Assembly: GCA_904501735.1 (NCBI GenBank)
Contig: CAJGBY010000001.1
Coordinates: 247,471 to 311,470, forward strand
From: an uncultured Muribaculaceae bacterium
GTDB lineage: Bacteria; Bacteroidota; Bacteroidia; Bacteroidales; Muribaculaceae
DNA length: 64,000 bases
Reading direction: 5' to 3'
This document shows, one piece after another, positions 1-8,760 of this stretch. The notes under the pieces are model-generated. The model was not told where the DNA came from and did no database searches. It saw only the letters and a list, made by a program, of their open reading frames with translations. A program made the position numbers and the translations under genes. Numbering within the stretch: position 1 is the first letter of the stretch; each line of letters opens with the position of its first letter.

Positions 1-564
1 AGCCATGAACATTGTGTAAGCATTTGGAAGCAAGTTGTCGAAGAATGCAGTTGTAACATCTTCGGTCTTCCAAGTCTTACCATAGTCACTTGAGTAAAGT
101 CGAGCCATCTTGTTGTGCTTAGATGATGAACCGTTGCTGAACACAACCTTACCAGCCACGCAGATAGCCATAACTTCGCCCGATTCACGATTAGCAACCA
201 CAGCAGCGTCGCCATAACCATTAGAGCTTGTACCATCGGCAATCTTCAAACCAGTACCATCGGCTGATGGGTCAGTGCTTGACGGAGTCCAAGTGCTACC
301 ATTGTTGCTACTTATCTTTGCATAGATGTCAACTTCGCCATTACCCACATCGGCACCACAAGGGCGTTGGTCAGCAATAGCAATCACATCGCCATTGCTC
401 AATGTAGCGATAGCAGGAATGCGATAAGGAGTGCTTGAGTGGTTAGCTGAATTAAAAAGAGTTTGTTTCTTACTCTCAATAGCCGAAGCAGCAGTCTGAG
501 CTACCGCGGTTGTTGTGGTAATAGCAGCAAGAGCTAATGCCACGAGTGCGAAAATCTTTTTCAT
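1..564 (-). CDS. Exo-alpha-sialidase, N-terminal part (runs off the left edge)
   Basis: Starts at the ATG at 562-564 and runs off the left edge; 188 codons are visible. GH33 sialidases remove terminal sialic acids from glycoproteins and mucins. A signal peptide (MKK, hydrophobic run, cleavage near residue 22, AVAQ) points to export. The YRIP motif (Arg48 would be the first residue of the arginine triad), the DQRP segment that follows, and two Asp-boxes (SSNNGSTW, SSDYGKTW) are present. The catalytic Tyr/Glu part lies outside the window. The mature N terminus is closely similar to the gene at 948-4166, with which it forms a same-strand tandem pair. It has its own promoter candidate and lies beyond the terminator of its neighbour, so it is probably transcribed separately. 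Confidence 0.9.
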   Translation of the reverse strand, partial: MKKIFALVALALAAITTTTAVAQTAASAIESKKQTLFNSANHSSTPYRIPAIATLSNGDVIAIADQRPCGADVGNGEVDIYAKISSNNGSTWTPSSTDPSADGTGLKIADGTSSNGYGDAAVVANRESGEVMAICVAGKVVFSNGSSSKHNKMARLYSSDYGKTWKTEDVTTAFFDNLLPNAYTMFMA

Positions 565-697
565 AATTTATTAGAAGTTAAGTAAAAAATAATTGTTTCT
601 ATGATTCTATTCTTAGTGTGCATTTTAAGGTCGAAAAATCATTACAAAGTTCTTAAAATAAGAACCTTTTGTATGCTTTTCTGGTTAATGTGCGAAG

Positions 698-728
698 CAA
701 ATTTAACTAAAAATTTGAAAATGCAAAA
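698..728 (-). promoter_or_regulatory. Promoter candidate for the partial sialidase
   Basis: On the minus strand TTTTG (728-724) is followed after 18 bp by TAAATTTG (705-698), matching the Bacteroidota -33/-7 pattern. It implies a 5' leader of roughly 130 nt. The whole gap 565-947 holds this promoter and the terminator of the upstream sialidase; I see no gene in it. Confidence 0.55.
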
Positions 729-896
729 GAATATTAGCATAATTCGTGAATTTCTGTGAAAAATAGGCTGTTTTTTAGTCTAAAAGTCGAAATTTGTTTA
801 CAAAACTAAACAAAAACAACAAGGAAATAGTTTTCTTGCCTATTGGAGCGTGAGTGTTGATGTGGAGAGAGGTATAGCAAAAATAATGTAACAAAA

Positions 897-925
897 ACGG
901 AGTTAAGATTTGCTCTTAACTCCGT
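897..925 (-). terminator. Rho-independent terminator of the 948-4166 sialidase
   Basis: A perfect 12-bp stem (897-908 with 914-925) with a 5-nt loop lies 22 bp after the sialidase stop. On the minus strand it is followed by TTTTTG. Confidence 0.85.
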
Positions 926-947
926 CTTTATAGTAGAGTGGGGGTGA

Positions 948-3900
948 TTACAATACCACTTTCGATGTTTTACCACCTTGCTTCATGATGTAGATACCCT
1001 TTTCTGGATTTTCCACCTTCACACCTTGCAAGTTATAGTATTCCACTTCGCCATCATTCACATTCACATCTTCAATCGCTGATGATTCGCCTGTTTCGTC
1101 GTCGAACGACAAACCAATTGCAGCAACCTTTGCGAACGAGCTTCCAAGCACATAATATGCACTATATTGTGGAACCACTTCACCTGCTTCAGTGAGATAG
1201 AATGCATATTTGTTAGAGCTATTCTTTGAGAATACATATGCGTCAGTGTCAAGCACCACCTCAGCGTCTGCTGTATTAATCAAGATATTACCTGATACAT
1301 TTGCCATGTTAGCTCCTTCTTCTGCTTCAGAAATCACAATTTCACCAGCCTTAGAAGCTTGAAGCAATACAGCTGTGTAAGCAGGAATATTATTGTTGTA
1401 CAAGCGAGTGAAATAAGTGTAAGATGAAGTGATTTTCTTCACGATATATACTTTTACGCTACTTGGTATTGTAGTTGCAAATGGTGCGCTAAATGTTGTC
1501 ATATAACGAGTGAAACCATTCATATAACCCTTCTCAAAGTTAACAGTTAACTCATTGGTTTCATTTTCATTGACTGTAAATTCAGCTGTAGCAACTTCAC
1601 TATTAGCCCAACCTCTTCTAACAGCAATTGCTTTCACTGTTGCATCTTTTTCAAGAGTAAATCTACCTAAGTAAAGAATAGATGCTTCTGTTGGCTCAGT
1701 TCCATCTATCGTATAATAAATATTTGCATTGATATCAGAACATGTAATTGAAATCTTATCATCCGATGTTATTGCACCTCCATTAGGCGTAATAACAGGA
1801 GTCACTACTTTTTCTATTACTTTTGGCGTAATTATATACTCGTATGTTACCACTTCACTGCATTCGCCATCAAGGATAGCAATTGCCGAAACTGCCGCAC
1901 TTTGATACAATTGAACAGTATATCCATTTGGAATTTCTTCCGATTCAATTGTTGGAGTAACACCAGGCTCATCAATAAAGATTCTTGCACCTTCAGTTGG
2001 GCATGAGATAGTAATTTCCACACCTTCGTCGTATGTTCCACTTGGAAGTGAGAATACAGGGGCTGCAACTGCTGGTTCTGGTTCTTCTACCACTTCTTCT
2101 ATCAAGAATGCTGAAGAATATGTATCGTTAAAGTAAGGATCAGTAGCACCATCAAATTTACCATCTGAAGTAATTACGAAATAAGCTTGCTCTTGCACAA
2201 CAGTAGATTGAAACCATGATTTTGTTGTGAAATCGCGTTGCCCTGTTATTGTAACATAAGATCCAGTAAATGATTCCACATTACCACCGGCTTCCATAGG
2301 AGCAATAGTCAAGTCACATTTTGCTGCATCGTATGTACTAAGGAAACCTTTACCTTCATTATAACCTCTATTATTTTCATCGCTTAGGTCACGACCAGAG
2401 AAAATCAAGTAGTTACCATCTTCCGATTGGAATTTATAAGTGCCCGATGTAGTACCATTGCCACAAGTGTAAACTGTTGCATCAGCTTCATTTGAGCTCA
2501 TCAACAAGCCATCTGTAGCTGTATAGCTGAAATAATACTTTGCTCCACCCTTTTGCACATTCACAAAGCGATACTTCTTACCAGCTTCTGGCATTACAAT
2601 AACATAGAATGAACGAGTAGCCACTACACTATTATCCAAACCTTCTTTAATTGCAATAGCTTTAACCGTTGCGTCTGAAGTCAAATTAAATGGGTTAGTG
2701 TATTTTGTTGAGTTTACTGTAGGTTCAGTGCCATCAGTTGTATAATAGATAGTCGCACCTTCAGTTGCACAAGTGATTGACACTGCATCTGTTGACTTAA
2801 TGGTGTTATTTGCTGGTGAAATAACTGGAGTAGCAACAATTGTTTCAGCTACATCAGCAACATAAGTATAAGCATCACCTGTGATTTCTTCTACCGTTAG
2901 AGGAACAAATGTTATATCCGAATAGTCACCAGAAGCCTTACTTGTGTCATAGTTATCTTCATATAGGAATCCAATTTCACCATTAGGCATAATTGTCATA
3001 GTTGAATAAGCTGATGCTCCATTATCTACTTCTATGCCTTTTGTCCATCCACTTGTAAAGTCGCTAACTTCCCACGATGTTTTACTTTCAACAAATGCTT
3101 TATAATATACTGAAACATTGCTGCGACTTGAACCCGTAGGAATTGATTGTAATAGGATATTGTACTTCGTACCAGATTGATCGTTCTTTAGAGATACTCC
3201 TTGATATAATAGAATTTCTCCATTAGTAGAATTACTTCCTGCAAAACTACATGATTTAGCTGTTCCCCAGCTACCTGTTGCACTTTCTACATTTGTAAAT
3301 TTAAATACATTGAAATAGCGAGCTCCACTTGCACGGCTACTTAACAAAATATCTCCGTTAGGTAGTTCTTCTACCTTTGGTTCATCGCCATCACTACAAC
3401 AAGCTCCACTTCCTAAAAGTTTCCAAGTTGCGCCCCAGTCATCTGAATATACTACGTAGTTTTTATTCTCATACGATGTAACAATGAAACTACTCTTCAC
3501 TTGACGAACCAATAATGCCCCATAGATACGGCCAGGAACCTTTTTTGAAACGGCTAACTTACCCGATCCAAAGAACATTGATGCAACATCTGCACCAAAC
3601 ACATTATTATCCCCTTTGAAATATGATGTTACATTAGTTTGTGTCCATGTACGACCATAGTCCTCGCTATAGTTTCTAATACACAAATAATCTGATGTTG
3701 ATGTTTTTGCATTTCCAAATGTAGTGTTTCCTGCACCTACACACATAAAAACAACTTTCCCCGATGATGGGTCAGCAGCTACAGCAGCATCACCATAACC
3801 TTTACTTGTACCAGTACCACCATTAGCAATTCTACCTGGGGTGTCAGATTGAGATGATGGGTCTATGTTTTCTGGAGTCCAAGACCCTTTTGCGCCATTA

Positions 3901-4166
3901 TTGTTACTGATTTTGGCATAAATATCTACATCACCATTACCTACATCGGCACCACAAGGGCGTTGATCGGCAATTGCAATAATTTCGCCATTACTCATTG
4001 TTGCAATTGCAGGAATACGATAAGGTGTACTTGCGTGGTTAGCAGATGAGAATAATGTTTGCTTCTTACCTTCTATAGCAGAAGCAGAAGTTTGTGCCGA
4101 TGCCGAGATACCGACAAGGGCAAGGAGTGTGATTACAAGGTAGTTTTTAAGTCTTTTTAGATTCAT
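948..4166 (-). CDS. Secreted multidomain exo-alpha-sialidase (GH33) with chitobiase-C-like repeats
   Basis: Predicted secreted sialidase of 1072 aa from the ATG at 4166; an upstream in-frame ATG at 4178 adds four residues ahead of the signal peptide and is less likely. In numbering from 4178: signal peptide to about 29 (SASAQ), catalytic beta-propeller about 35-435 with YRIP (Arg54), Asp-boxes SEDYGRTW and SDDWGATW, LSSR (Arg282) and LYE (Glu407). Three repeats resembling the CHB_HEX_C_1 fold (each with YYTTDGTEP-like text) lie at about 448-526, 704-784 and 791-869. An unassigned, perhaps lectin-like, region covers 535-690. The end (YYNLQGVKV...GIYIMKQ) resembles a short C-terminal secretion/sorting tail of Bacteroidota. 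It is a paralogue of the gene at 1-564. The likely role is sialic-acid release from host glycans at or outside the cell surface. Confidence 0.9.
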   Translation of the reverse strand: MNLKRLKNYLVITLLALVGISASAQTSASAIEGKKQTLFSSANHASTPYRIPAIATMSNGEIIAIADQRPCGADVGNGDVDIYAKISNNNGAKGSWTPENIDPSSQSDTPGRIANGGTGTSKGYGDAAVAADPSSGKVVFMCVGAGNTTFGNAKTSTSDYLCIRNYSEDYGRTWTQTNVTSYFKGDNNVFGADVASMFFGSGKLAVSKKVPGRIYGALLVRQVKSSFIVTSYENKNYVVYSDDWGATWKLLGSGACCSDGDEPKVEELPNGDILLSSRASGARYFNVFKFTNVESATGSWGTAKSCSFAGSNSTNGEILLYQGVSLKNDQSGTKYNILLQSIPTGSSRSNVSVYYKAFVESKTSWEVSDFTSGWTKGIEVDNGASAYSTMTIMPNGEIGFLYEDNYDTSKASGDYSDITFVPLTVEEITGDAYTYVADVAETIVATPVISPANNTIKSTDAVSITCATEGATIYYTTDGTEPTVNSTKYTNPFNLTSDATVKAIAIKEGLDNSVVATRSFYVIVMPEAGKKYRFVNVQKGGAKYYFSYTATDGLLMSSNEADATVYTCGNGTTSGTYKFQSEDGNYLIFSGRDLSDENNRGYNEGKGFLSTYDAAKCDLTIAPMEAGGNVESFTGSYVTITGQRDFTTKSWFQSTVVQEQAYFVITSDGKFDGATDPYFNDTYSSAFLIEEVVEEPEPAVAAPVFSLPSGTYDEGVEITISCPTEGARIFIDEPGVTPTIESEEIPNGYTVQLYQSAAVSAIAILDGECSEVVTYEYIITPKVIEKVVTPVITPNGGAITSDDKISITCSDINANIYYTIDGTEPTEASILYLGRFTLEKDATVKAIAVRRGWANSEVATAEFTVNENETNELTVNFEKGYMNGFTRYMTTFSAPFATTIPSSVKVYIVKKITSSYTYFTRLYNNNIPAYTAVLLQASKAGEIVISEAEEGANMANVSGNILINTADAEVVLDTDAYVFSKNSSNKYAFYLTEAGEVVPQYSAYYVLGSSFAKVAAIGLSFDDETGESSAIEDVNVNDGEVEYYNLQGVKVENPEKGIYIMKQGGKTSKVVL

Positions 4167-4291
4167 AATATATCTCATTTAAGTTTAACTTTTCTATTAA
4201 TTGTTTTAATTTAATTAATTCGTTTTTGTTGTAATTTGTTTTTTAAATGGTTAATATTTTAGTTGTTAATCTCCTGTTTTTTAAGAGTAAA

Positions 4292-4332
4292 AGGGTAACG
4301 ACAAAGGCTTTTTACGCCCTTGTCATCACCCT
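4292..4332 (-). terminator. Possible terminator after the PLC-like lipoprotein gene
   Basis: An imperfect hairpin (AGGGT/ACCCT closing pairs plus an inner GACAA/TTGTC helix) lies about 65 bp past the stop at 4397. On the minus strand a weak TTTTA tract follows. The rest of 4179-4396 is AT-rich with no gene I can support. Confidence 0.4.
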
Positions 4333-4396
4333 AATACCGCTATTTTATATTACTAACATTCGGCTTTCTCTAAAACCAATTGTATTAAAAACTTTA

Positions 4397-6946
4397 TTAA
4401 TTAAAAGTGTTGTTACTCCAAATAATTTGTGGAATATAGTATCCTGCAGGGTCTGTCTCTGCGCTATTGCTAACACGATCCATTAGGACAATACCAATAC
4501 CCGAATTCAATTCACCATTTGATTGTTTATCAGATATCAATTTGTAGAAATAGTTATTGATATACTTAGAGTAAGTATCAATATCACCCTCCATACCAGC
4601 ATATTTCGAGTTACCAGTTAGTGTTGAACCAACCCAATATTTCCCCAGTAGACCAGTTCCTTTTAGACCTCCACTCTTATCTGTTAACGAGTGAGGTTTA
4701 CAACTTTCTATATATTTTGTTGACACATAATATCCACAAAGTGAGTTAATATAAAAGTCAATTTCTTCATCTCTATAATTTTCACCTTTTAGAGCATATT
4801 CTAATGTTTGACGAACTCTCAACACCTTCTCATCAATTGTTGATTTCCAATAAAAGTATTTTGTTGCACCATTGTCATCGAAAGATCCTTCTATATCTTC
4901 AGGAACAACTCTTGCCCACTCTTGAGCCCACACTTTTCCAACAGTAGTAGTTGTACCCAGTTGAGTTTCATATATAAAGTTCACATGTTCTTCTTCCATA
5001 TAAGTTGAATATCTTGAAGCAACAAAGTCGTTTGCTTTCGTTGAAACATCAAATGGTCGTCCAATTCGTCCTGCCAGATAACCTGATGCCGACGACAAAT
5101 CTCCACTATATGCTTCACTATCATTTCTTCTATGGAATACACATGGAGTATATCCACGTTGAATCCACTTATCTTTCAATGCACCCCAACCTCTTACCAC
5201 TAAAATATGATCATGGCAATTAGTTGCTGAAATCGCTAAGTTATCTGGATTATAAGAGACAGATGCGTTTTTTTTTGTACCAAAAGAGCTATAAGTTCCC
5301 GCATCATAAATGAAATCATCTTGTCCTGTTGATGAAGGACGAGCTATACAGAATAGCTTACCACGCGCCTGTTCCATGGTTGTCGAACCACTAAACAATT
5401 CTGATACATTACTATATCTGCTCCAGAATGAACTTAACCCACTCATAAAATCATTAGGAGAACGGGTTACACTATTTGCTTCAGCCCAACCATCAAGATT
5501 TTCATATGTAACAATTACCATTGCAAACTCTTGTGGTGAATTAGTTAAACAAGCTACTACTTCATCTACAGCATCTACAAATCTCACTCCTGTAGAACGT
5601 CCATTACAAACAACAGGTTGCTCACCAAATGACACCCCACTAGGACGATCAATAGCAAACTCAAAGCAACGGATACCTTGTGCCCATTGTTGAGAGATTG
5701 TAAGTGATTGTTGTGCATACTCTCGATTTGATTCGTATTTTGTATATGAAGCAGCACCACCAGCACCAGGAATAGAAAGACTTTTAACTAATACATCCTT
5801 ACCATCAATTTGATTAGGGATATATTTAATCCAGTTATTCGCATTTAGAGTGCTTGTTCTTGAACCCAAGTTCAATGGAATATTGTTAAGGAAATTTTTC
5901 TTCTTAGCCTCAACGATTAAACCATTTGTGTTTTTGCTATTAACTTTTGCCGACTTTTGAGCAGATTCTGTGATTATACTAACGGTCAAATCATTAAGTC
6001 CTGTTACAGATTTATCAAGCATCAAAAATGCTGTAAATGTAACAGATTCACCGTTGTAAAGAGTTTTAATATCGGTAGGAATGAAAATTTGCTTGTAAGT
6101 GTCATCAGTACTTAAGGCTGTATTCTCTCTGCTTTCGATATTTGTAGAGAACTCACCACAAATCACTTTGTCGCTTGAAATACGGAATGACTTAATATTA
6201 TAGATAGATACAGTATCTTGTGGATTATTGTCAACTTGATTGTATGAAATATTCTTTAGTGTAATTTCAACAGCAGTTACAATAGGTTCAAATGTTAAAT
6301 TAGCATATCCTGTTGATGGATTAACCGAATTGTTTGCCACCATATAAGCATAACGCATTGATGGATGGATGGTATATGCTCGATTTTGAGAATCATAGGT
6401 ATAATTCGCTTTCCCTGATACAGGAGTTTGGCGGTTTGGCAAATAACCTTTCAATGTATTACCATTAAGTTCTAATTTACCAGCTGCTTGTTGTGACAAT
6501 TCATCAGCACCAGATGCAGATAGCTGACTTGGAGCTGGATATACTCCGTAGAATGTGTGAGTTTCGGTTTCAGAACCCCATCTTAAGCCAGATTCACCAA
6601 TTGCAGAAAGAGATGATGAATGTGATGATTCGTATGTTCCATTGGTAGGAGAAGAAGATATACCATCAACTACATTATAGTCACAGTATTTATTGCTTGT
6701 TAAGGATTGTGCTTGTTCACAATAAATGCGCACTTTATCTCCAGCGTACCATTTAATTTCAGTACCTGATGAAGATTTATCTCCATATATAGTACGACCT
6801 TCTTCTTCGTAGCCTGATGTGCCACCAAAAGAAATTAGATCACCAACCTTTCCTGGTGTGTATTTCTTTCCAAAATCATCGTCTTGACAAGCTGTAAGCA
6901 CAAGTGCTAAGCATGCAAAAAGTGTAAATATTTTAGTTGCTTTCAT
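4397..6946 (-). CDS. Surface lipoprotein: fimbrillin-like N-terminal part plus PI-PLC-like domain without catalytic histidines
   Basis: 849 aa from the ATG at 6946; a TTG six bases upstream is also in frame. The lipobox LTAC is followed by QDDD, the kind of acidic stretch known to direct lipoproteins to the outer surface in Bacteroidota. Residues about 35-360 (GDKVRIYCEQ near 70, a SFxG start, beta-rich) resemble the fimbrillin-like family. Residues about 385-545 follow the order of a PI-specific phospholipase C X domain: SIPG, then an ISQQWAQGIRCFEFAID segment, then ARGKLFCIARP. At the first histidine site (IPGTHDS in active enzymes) the sequence is IPGAGGA, and at the second (HG) it is CNG, so phospholipase activity is unlikely. 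The C-terminal 300 residues are unassigned. It follows the small ORF at 6965-7168 after 18 bp, so the two are probably one operon. A binding or adhesin role is inference. Confidence 0.7.
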   Translation of the reverse strand: MKATKIFTLFACLALVLTACQDDDFGKKYTPGKVGDLISFGGTSGYEEEGRTIYGDKSSSGTEIKWYAGDKVRIYCEQAQSLTSNKYCDYNVVDGISSSPTNGTYESSHSSSLSAIGESGLRWGSETETHTFYGVYPAPSQLSASGADELSQQAAGKLELNGNTLKGYLPNRQTPVSGKANYTYDSQNRAYTIHPSMRYAYMVANNSVNPSTGYANLTFEPIVTAVEITLKNISYNQVDNNPQDTVSIYNIKSFRISSDKVICGEFSTNIESRENTALSTDDTYKQIFIPTDIKTLYNGESVTFTAFLMLDKSVTGLNDLTVSIITESAQKSAKVNSKNTNGLIVEAKKKNFLNNIPLNLGSRTSTLNANNWIKYIPNQIDGKDVLVKSLSIPGAGGAASYTKYESNREYAQQSLTISQQWAQGIRCFEFAIDRPSGVSFGEQPVVCNGRSTGVRFVDAVDEVVACLTNSPQEFAMVIVTYENLDGWAEANSVTRSPNDFMSGLSSFWSRYSNVSELFSGSTTMEQARGKLFCIARPSSTGQDDFIYDAGTYSSFGTKKNASVSYNPDNLAISATNCHDHILVVRGWGALKDKWIQRGYTPCVFHRRNDSEAYSGDLSSASGYLAGRIGRPFDVSTKANDFVASRYSTYMEEEHVNFIYETQLGTTTTVGKVWAQEWARVVPEDIEGSFDDNGATKYFYWKSTIDEKVLRVRQTLEYALKGENYRDEEIDFYINSLCGYYVSTKYIESCKPHSLTDKSGGLKGTGLLGKYWVGSTLTGNSKYAGMEGDIDTYSKYINNYFYKLISDKQSNGELNSGIGIVLMDRVSNSAETDPAGYYIPQIIWSNNTFN

Positions 6947-6964
6947 ATTCAATCAAGTTTTTTG

Positions 6965-7168
6965 TTAATTCCATTCACCTACTTCAAAACTACTGCTATT
7001 AGGATCTTCAATATTATAAGTTCCATCAAAACCTGTCTTATGCTCAGTAGCTTCCACGCCACTCTTAGCATCGGACATAATAGAGCCTGTAGCACACACC
7101 CCTTCCTCTAATTCCACTATGTGCTTAGTGACTAGAGGCACCACATACTTTTTTTTCATTTTTTTCAT
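6965..7168 (-). CDS. Small hypothetical protein upstream of the PLC-like lipoprotein
   Basis: 67 aa from the ATG at 7168, or 64 aa from the ATG at 7159. It has a lysine-rich start (KKKYVVPLVTKHIVELEEG), then VCATGS and an acidic, Ser/Asn-rich tail. There is no clear signal peptide or membrane segment. Short ORFs beginning KK-x-Y-x-x-P with a following C-A-x-S element are, from memory, common beside surface proteins in Bacteroidales; their function is unknown to me. It lies 18 bp upstream of the lipoprotein ATG, which implies co-transcription. Confidence 0.6.
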   Translation of the reverse strand: MKKMKKKYVVPLVTKHIVELEEGVCATGSIMSDAKSGVEATEHKTGFDGTYNIEDPNSSSFEVGEWN

Positions 7169-7562
7169 CGCTTTTCTTAATGTATTTTTTATTATTTATT
7201 TCAATTTTCATGGCGAAGACAACAACACGGAACGATAGTGGTGTAATAATACACCACAAGTACTTGCACAAGTGCTTCTTGTGCTAAGTAGTTGAATTAG
7301 AACCCAAAATGTCGTTATTTTTCGCTTTTCTTAATGTAATGTCGGGATATAGTATTTCCGTAAATATACTTTATCACGCAAAAGTAGTAAAAAAAATCGT
7401 ATGTTGTATGCAATTTTTGTGATTTTTTTGCAGAAAAATCCAGTTAATATATTAATAAGGTGTGCTGACGGGGTGTGGATTGGTGCATAGTGCGGTAGAC
7501 GTGAATAATTTTGGGTGGCTATGTGTTGTGTATTGTTGATTTTTATTAATTTTGTGAGATAT
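7169..7562. other. Divergent intergenic region with two -7 elements and a 17-bp direct repeat
   Basis: No gene is supported here. A minus-strand TACTTTTG (7386-7379) could start the small ORF/lipoprotein operon, and a plus-strand TAATTTTG (7506-7513) could start the MFS operon. A 17-bp direct repeat occurs at 7168-7184 and again at 7322-7338; on the minus strand the first copy ends at the small ORF start codon. Confidence 0.5.
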
Positions 7563-8711
7563 ATGGAAAAGCGATATAATAAGAATCTTGTATTTGTGGT
7601 GGCATGCTTGGGAATGTGTTTCTTTGGCATAGCTACAATAGTGTTGGGGTCAGTGTTGCCACAATTGACAGCGAAGTTGGGTTTTGACAACTTGCAAGCA
7701 GCTGCGTTGGTAGCATTTATGCCTGTGGGAAGTCTTGTTGGATCGACTTTCTTTGGCCCTGTGGTGGATAGGTTTGGGCATAAGATGATGTTAATAGTGT
7801 GTAGCATCATTTTGCTTGTTGGATTGCAGGGCGTTGCGCTGTTTGCCGAGGTGTGGAAGTTGCAATTGTCGATTTTCTTGATAGGCCTTGGTGGAGGTGT
7901 GCTGAATGGAGAAACTAACTCGCTTGCGTCGGATATATCGGCTGAGAATGAGAAGGGTAGTCGATTGAGCGTGCTTGGGGTGTTCTATGGCGTAGGTGCT
8001 ATGAGTATTCCAGTGTTGATGCGCTCGCTGTCGGCGAGATATGAGTATAATGAGATTTTGCATGGCTTGGGAGTGATCATGGCTGTGTTGATAGTGGGAT
8101 TTATGTTTGTGGCGTTTCCTGCGCCAAAACAACCGAAAGGTTTCCCAATAAAGAAGGGCTTGGGCTTGCTTAAAGAACGAGGATTGTTGTTGTTGAGCTT
8201 TGTGTTGTTCTTTCAGAGTGGTATAGAGGTGTGTTGTAGCACATGGACAACGACATATTTTGCTCAAGTGACCGAGGTGAATTCGGCAGAGGCGCTTACG
8301 GCATTGACTTGTATGATAGTGGGATTGACGCTGTCGCGAGTGGTGTTGGCAGTGGTGTATCGCAAAGTGAAACAAGAAACAGTGTTGCCTTATAGTTTGA
8401 TGGTGGGCGCGATGGGATTCTTGCTTCTTGTGGCGATTCCTAATGCATGGGGCGCATGGTGTGGTATGTTCCTTGTGGGTGCAGGATTGGCTGCAACATT
8501 CCCTACGGTGTTGAGCTGGCTTGGTAGAATGTATGCCGAATTGTCGGGAACGGCATTTAGCATTGCGATAGCTGTGGGTTTGATTGGGCAGTTGGTGCTT
8601 AATTACAGCACAGGAGCATTGTCGCATGTGTTTGGTATCGAATTTTTCCCATTCTTGATGATAGGCGCGATAGCCGTGATGCTTGTGCTTGTGAAGAGGA
8701 TAGGTAAATGA
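7563..8711 (+). CDS. MFS transporter
   Basis: 382 aa with about twelve hydrophobic segments and the Major Facilitator motif between TM2 and TM3 (GPVVDRFGHK). The segment GGGVLNGETNSLASD in TM4 resembles the sugar-type MFS carriers of Bacteroidota (FucP/GlcP-like), but the substrate cannot be read from the sequence. The ATG at 7563 (MEKRYNKN) is chosen over a GTG at 7515 because a TAATTTTG promoter element at 7506-7513 would place the transcript start after the GTG. It precedes the serine hydrolase by 49 bp with no terminator between, so the two are likely co-transcribed; uptake plus hydrolysis of a related compound is inference. Confidence 0.85.
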   Translation: MEKRYNKNLVFVVACLGMCFFGIATIVLGSVLPQLTAKLGFDNLQAAALVAFMPVGSLVGSTFFGPVVDRFGHKMMLIVCSIILLVGLQGVALFAEVWKLQLSIFLIGLGGGVLNGETNSLASDISAENEKGSRLSVLGVFYGVGAMSIPVLMRSLSARYEYNEILHGLGVIMAVLIVGFMFVAFPAPKQPKGFPIKKGLGLLKERGLLLLSFVLFFQSGIEVCCSTWTTTYFAQVTEVNSAEALTALTCMIVGLTLSRVVLAVVYRKVKQETVLPYSLMVGAMGFLLLVAIPNAWGAWCGMFLVGAGLAATFPTVLSWLGRMYAELSGTAFSIAIAVGLIGQLVLNYSTGALSHVFGIEFFPFLMIGAIAVMLVLVKRIGK

Positions 8712-8760
8712 TGAGAGAGACGAGAAAAATAAAGTAATATATATAATAAGGTATAGAATT

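Noticed and set aside
7791..8627. 278-codon open frame on the minus strand inside the MFS gene
   Set aside because: Composition is rich in His, Gln and Arg with no domain; it is antisense to a clear 12-TM transporter.
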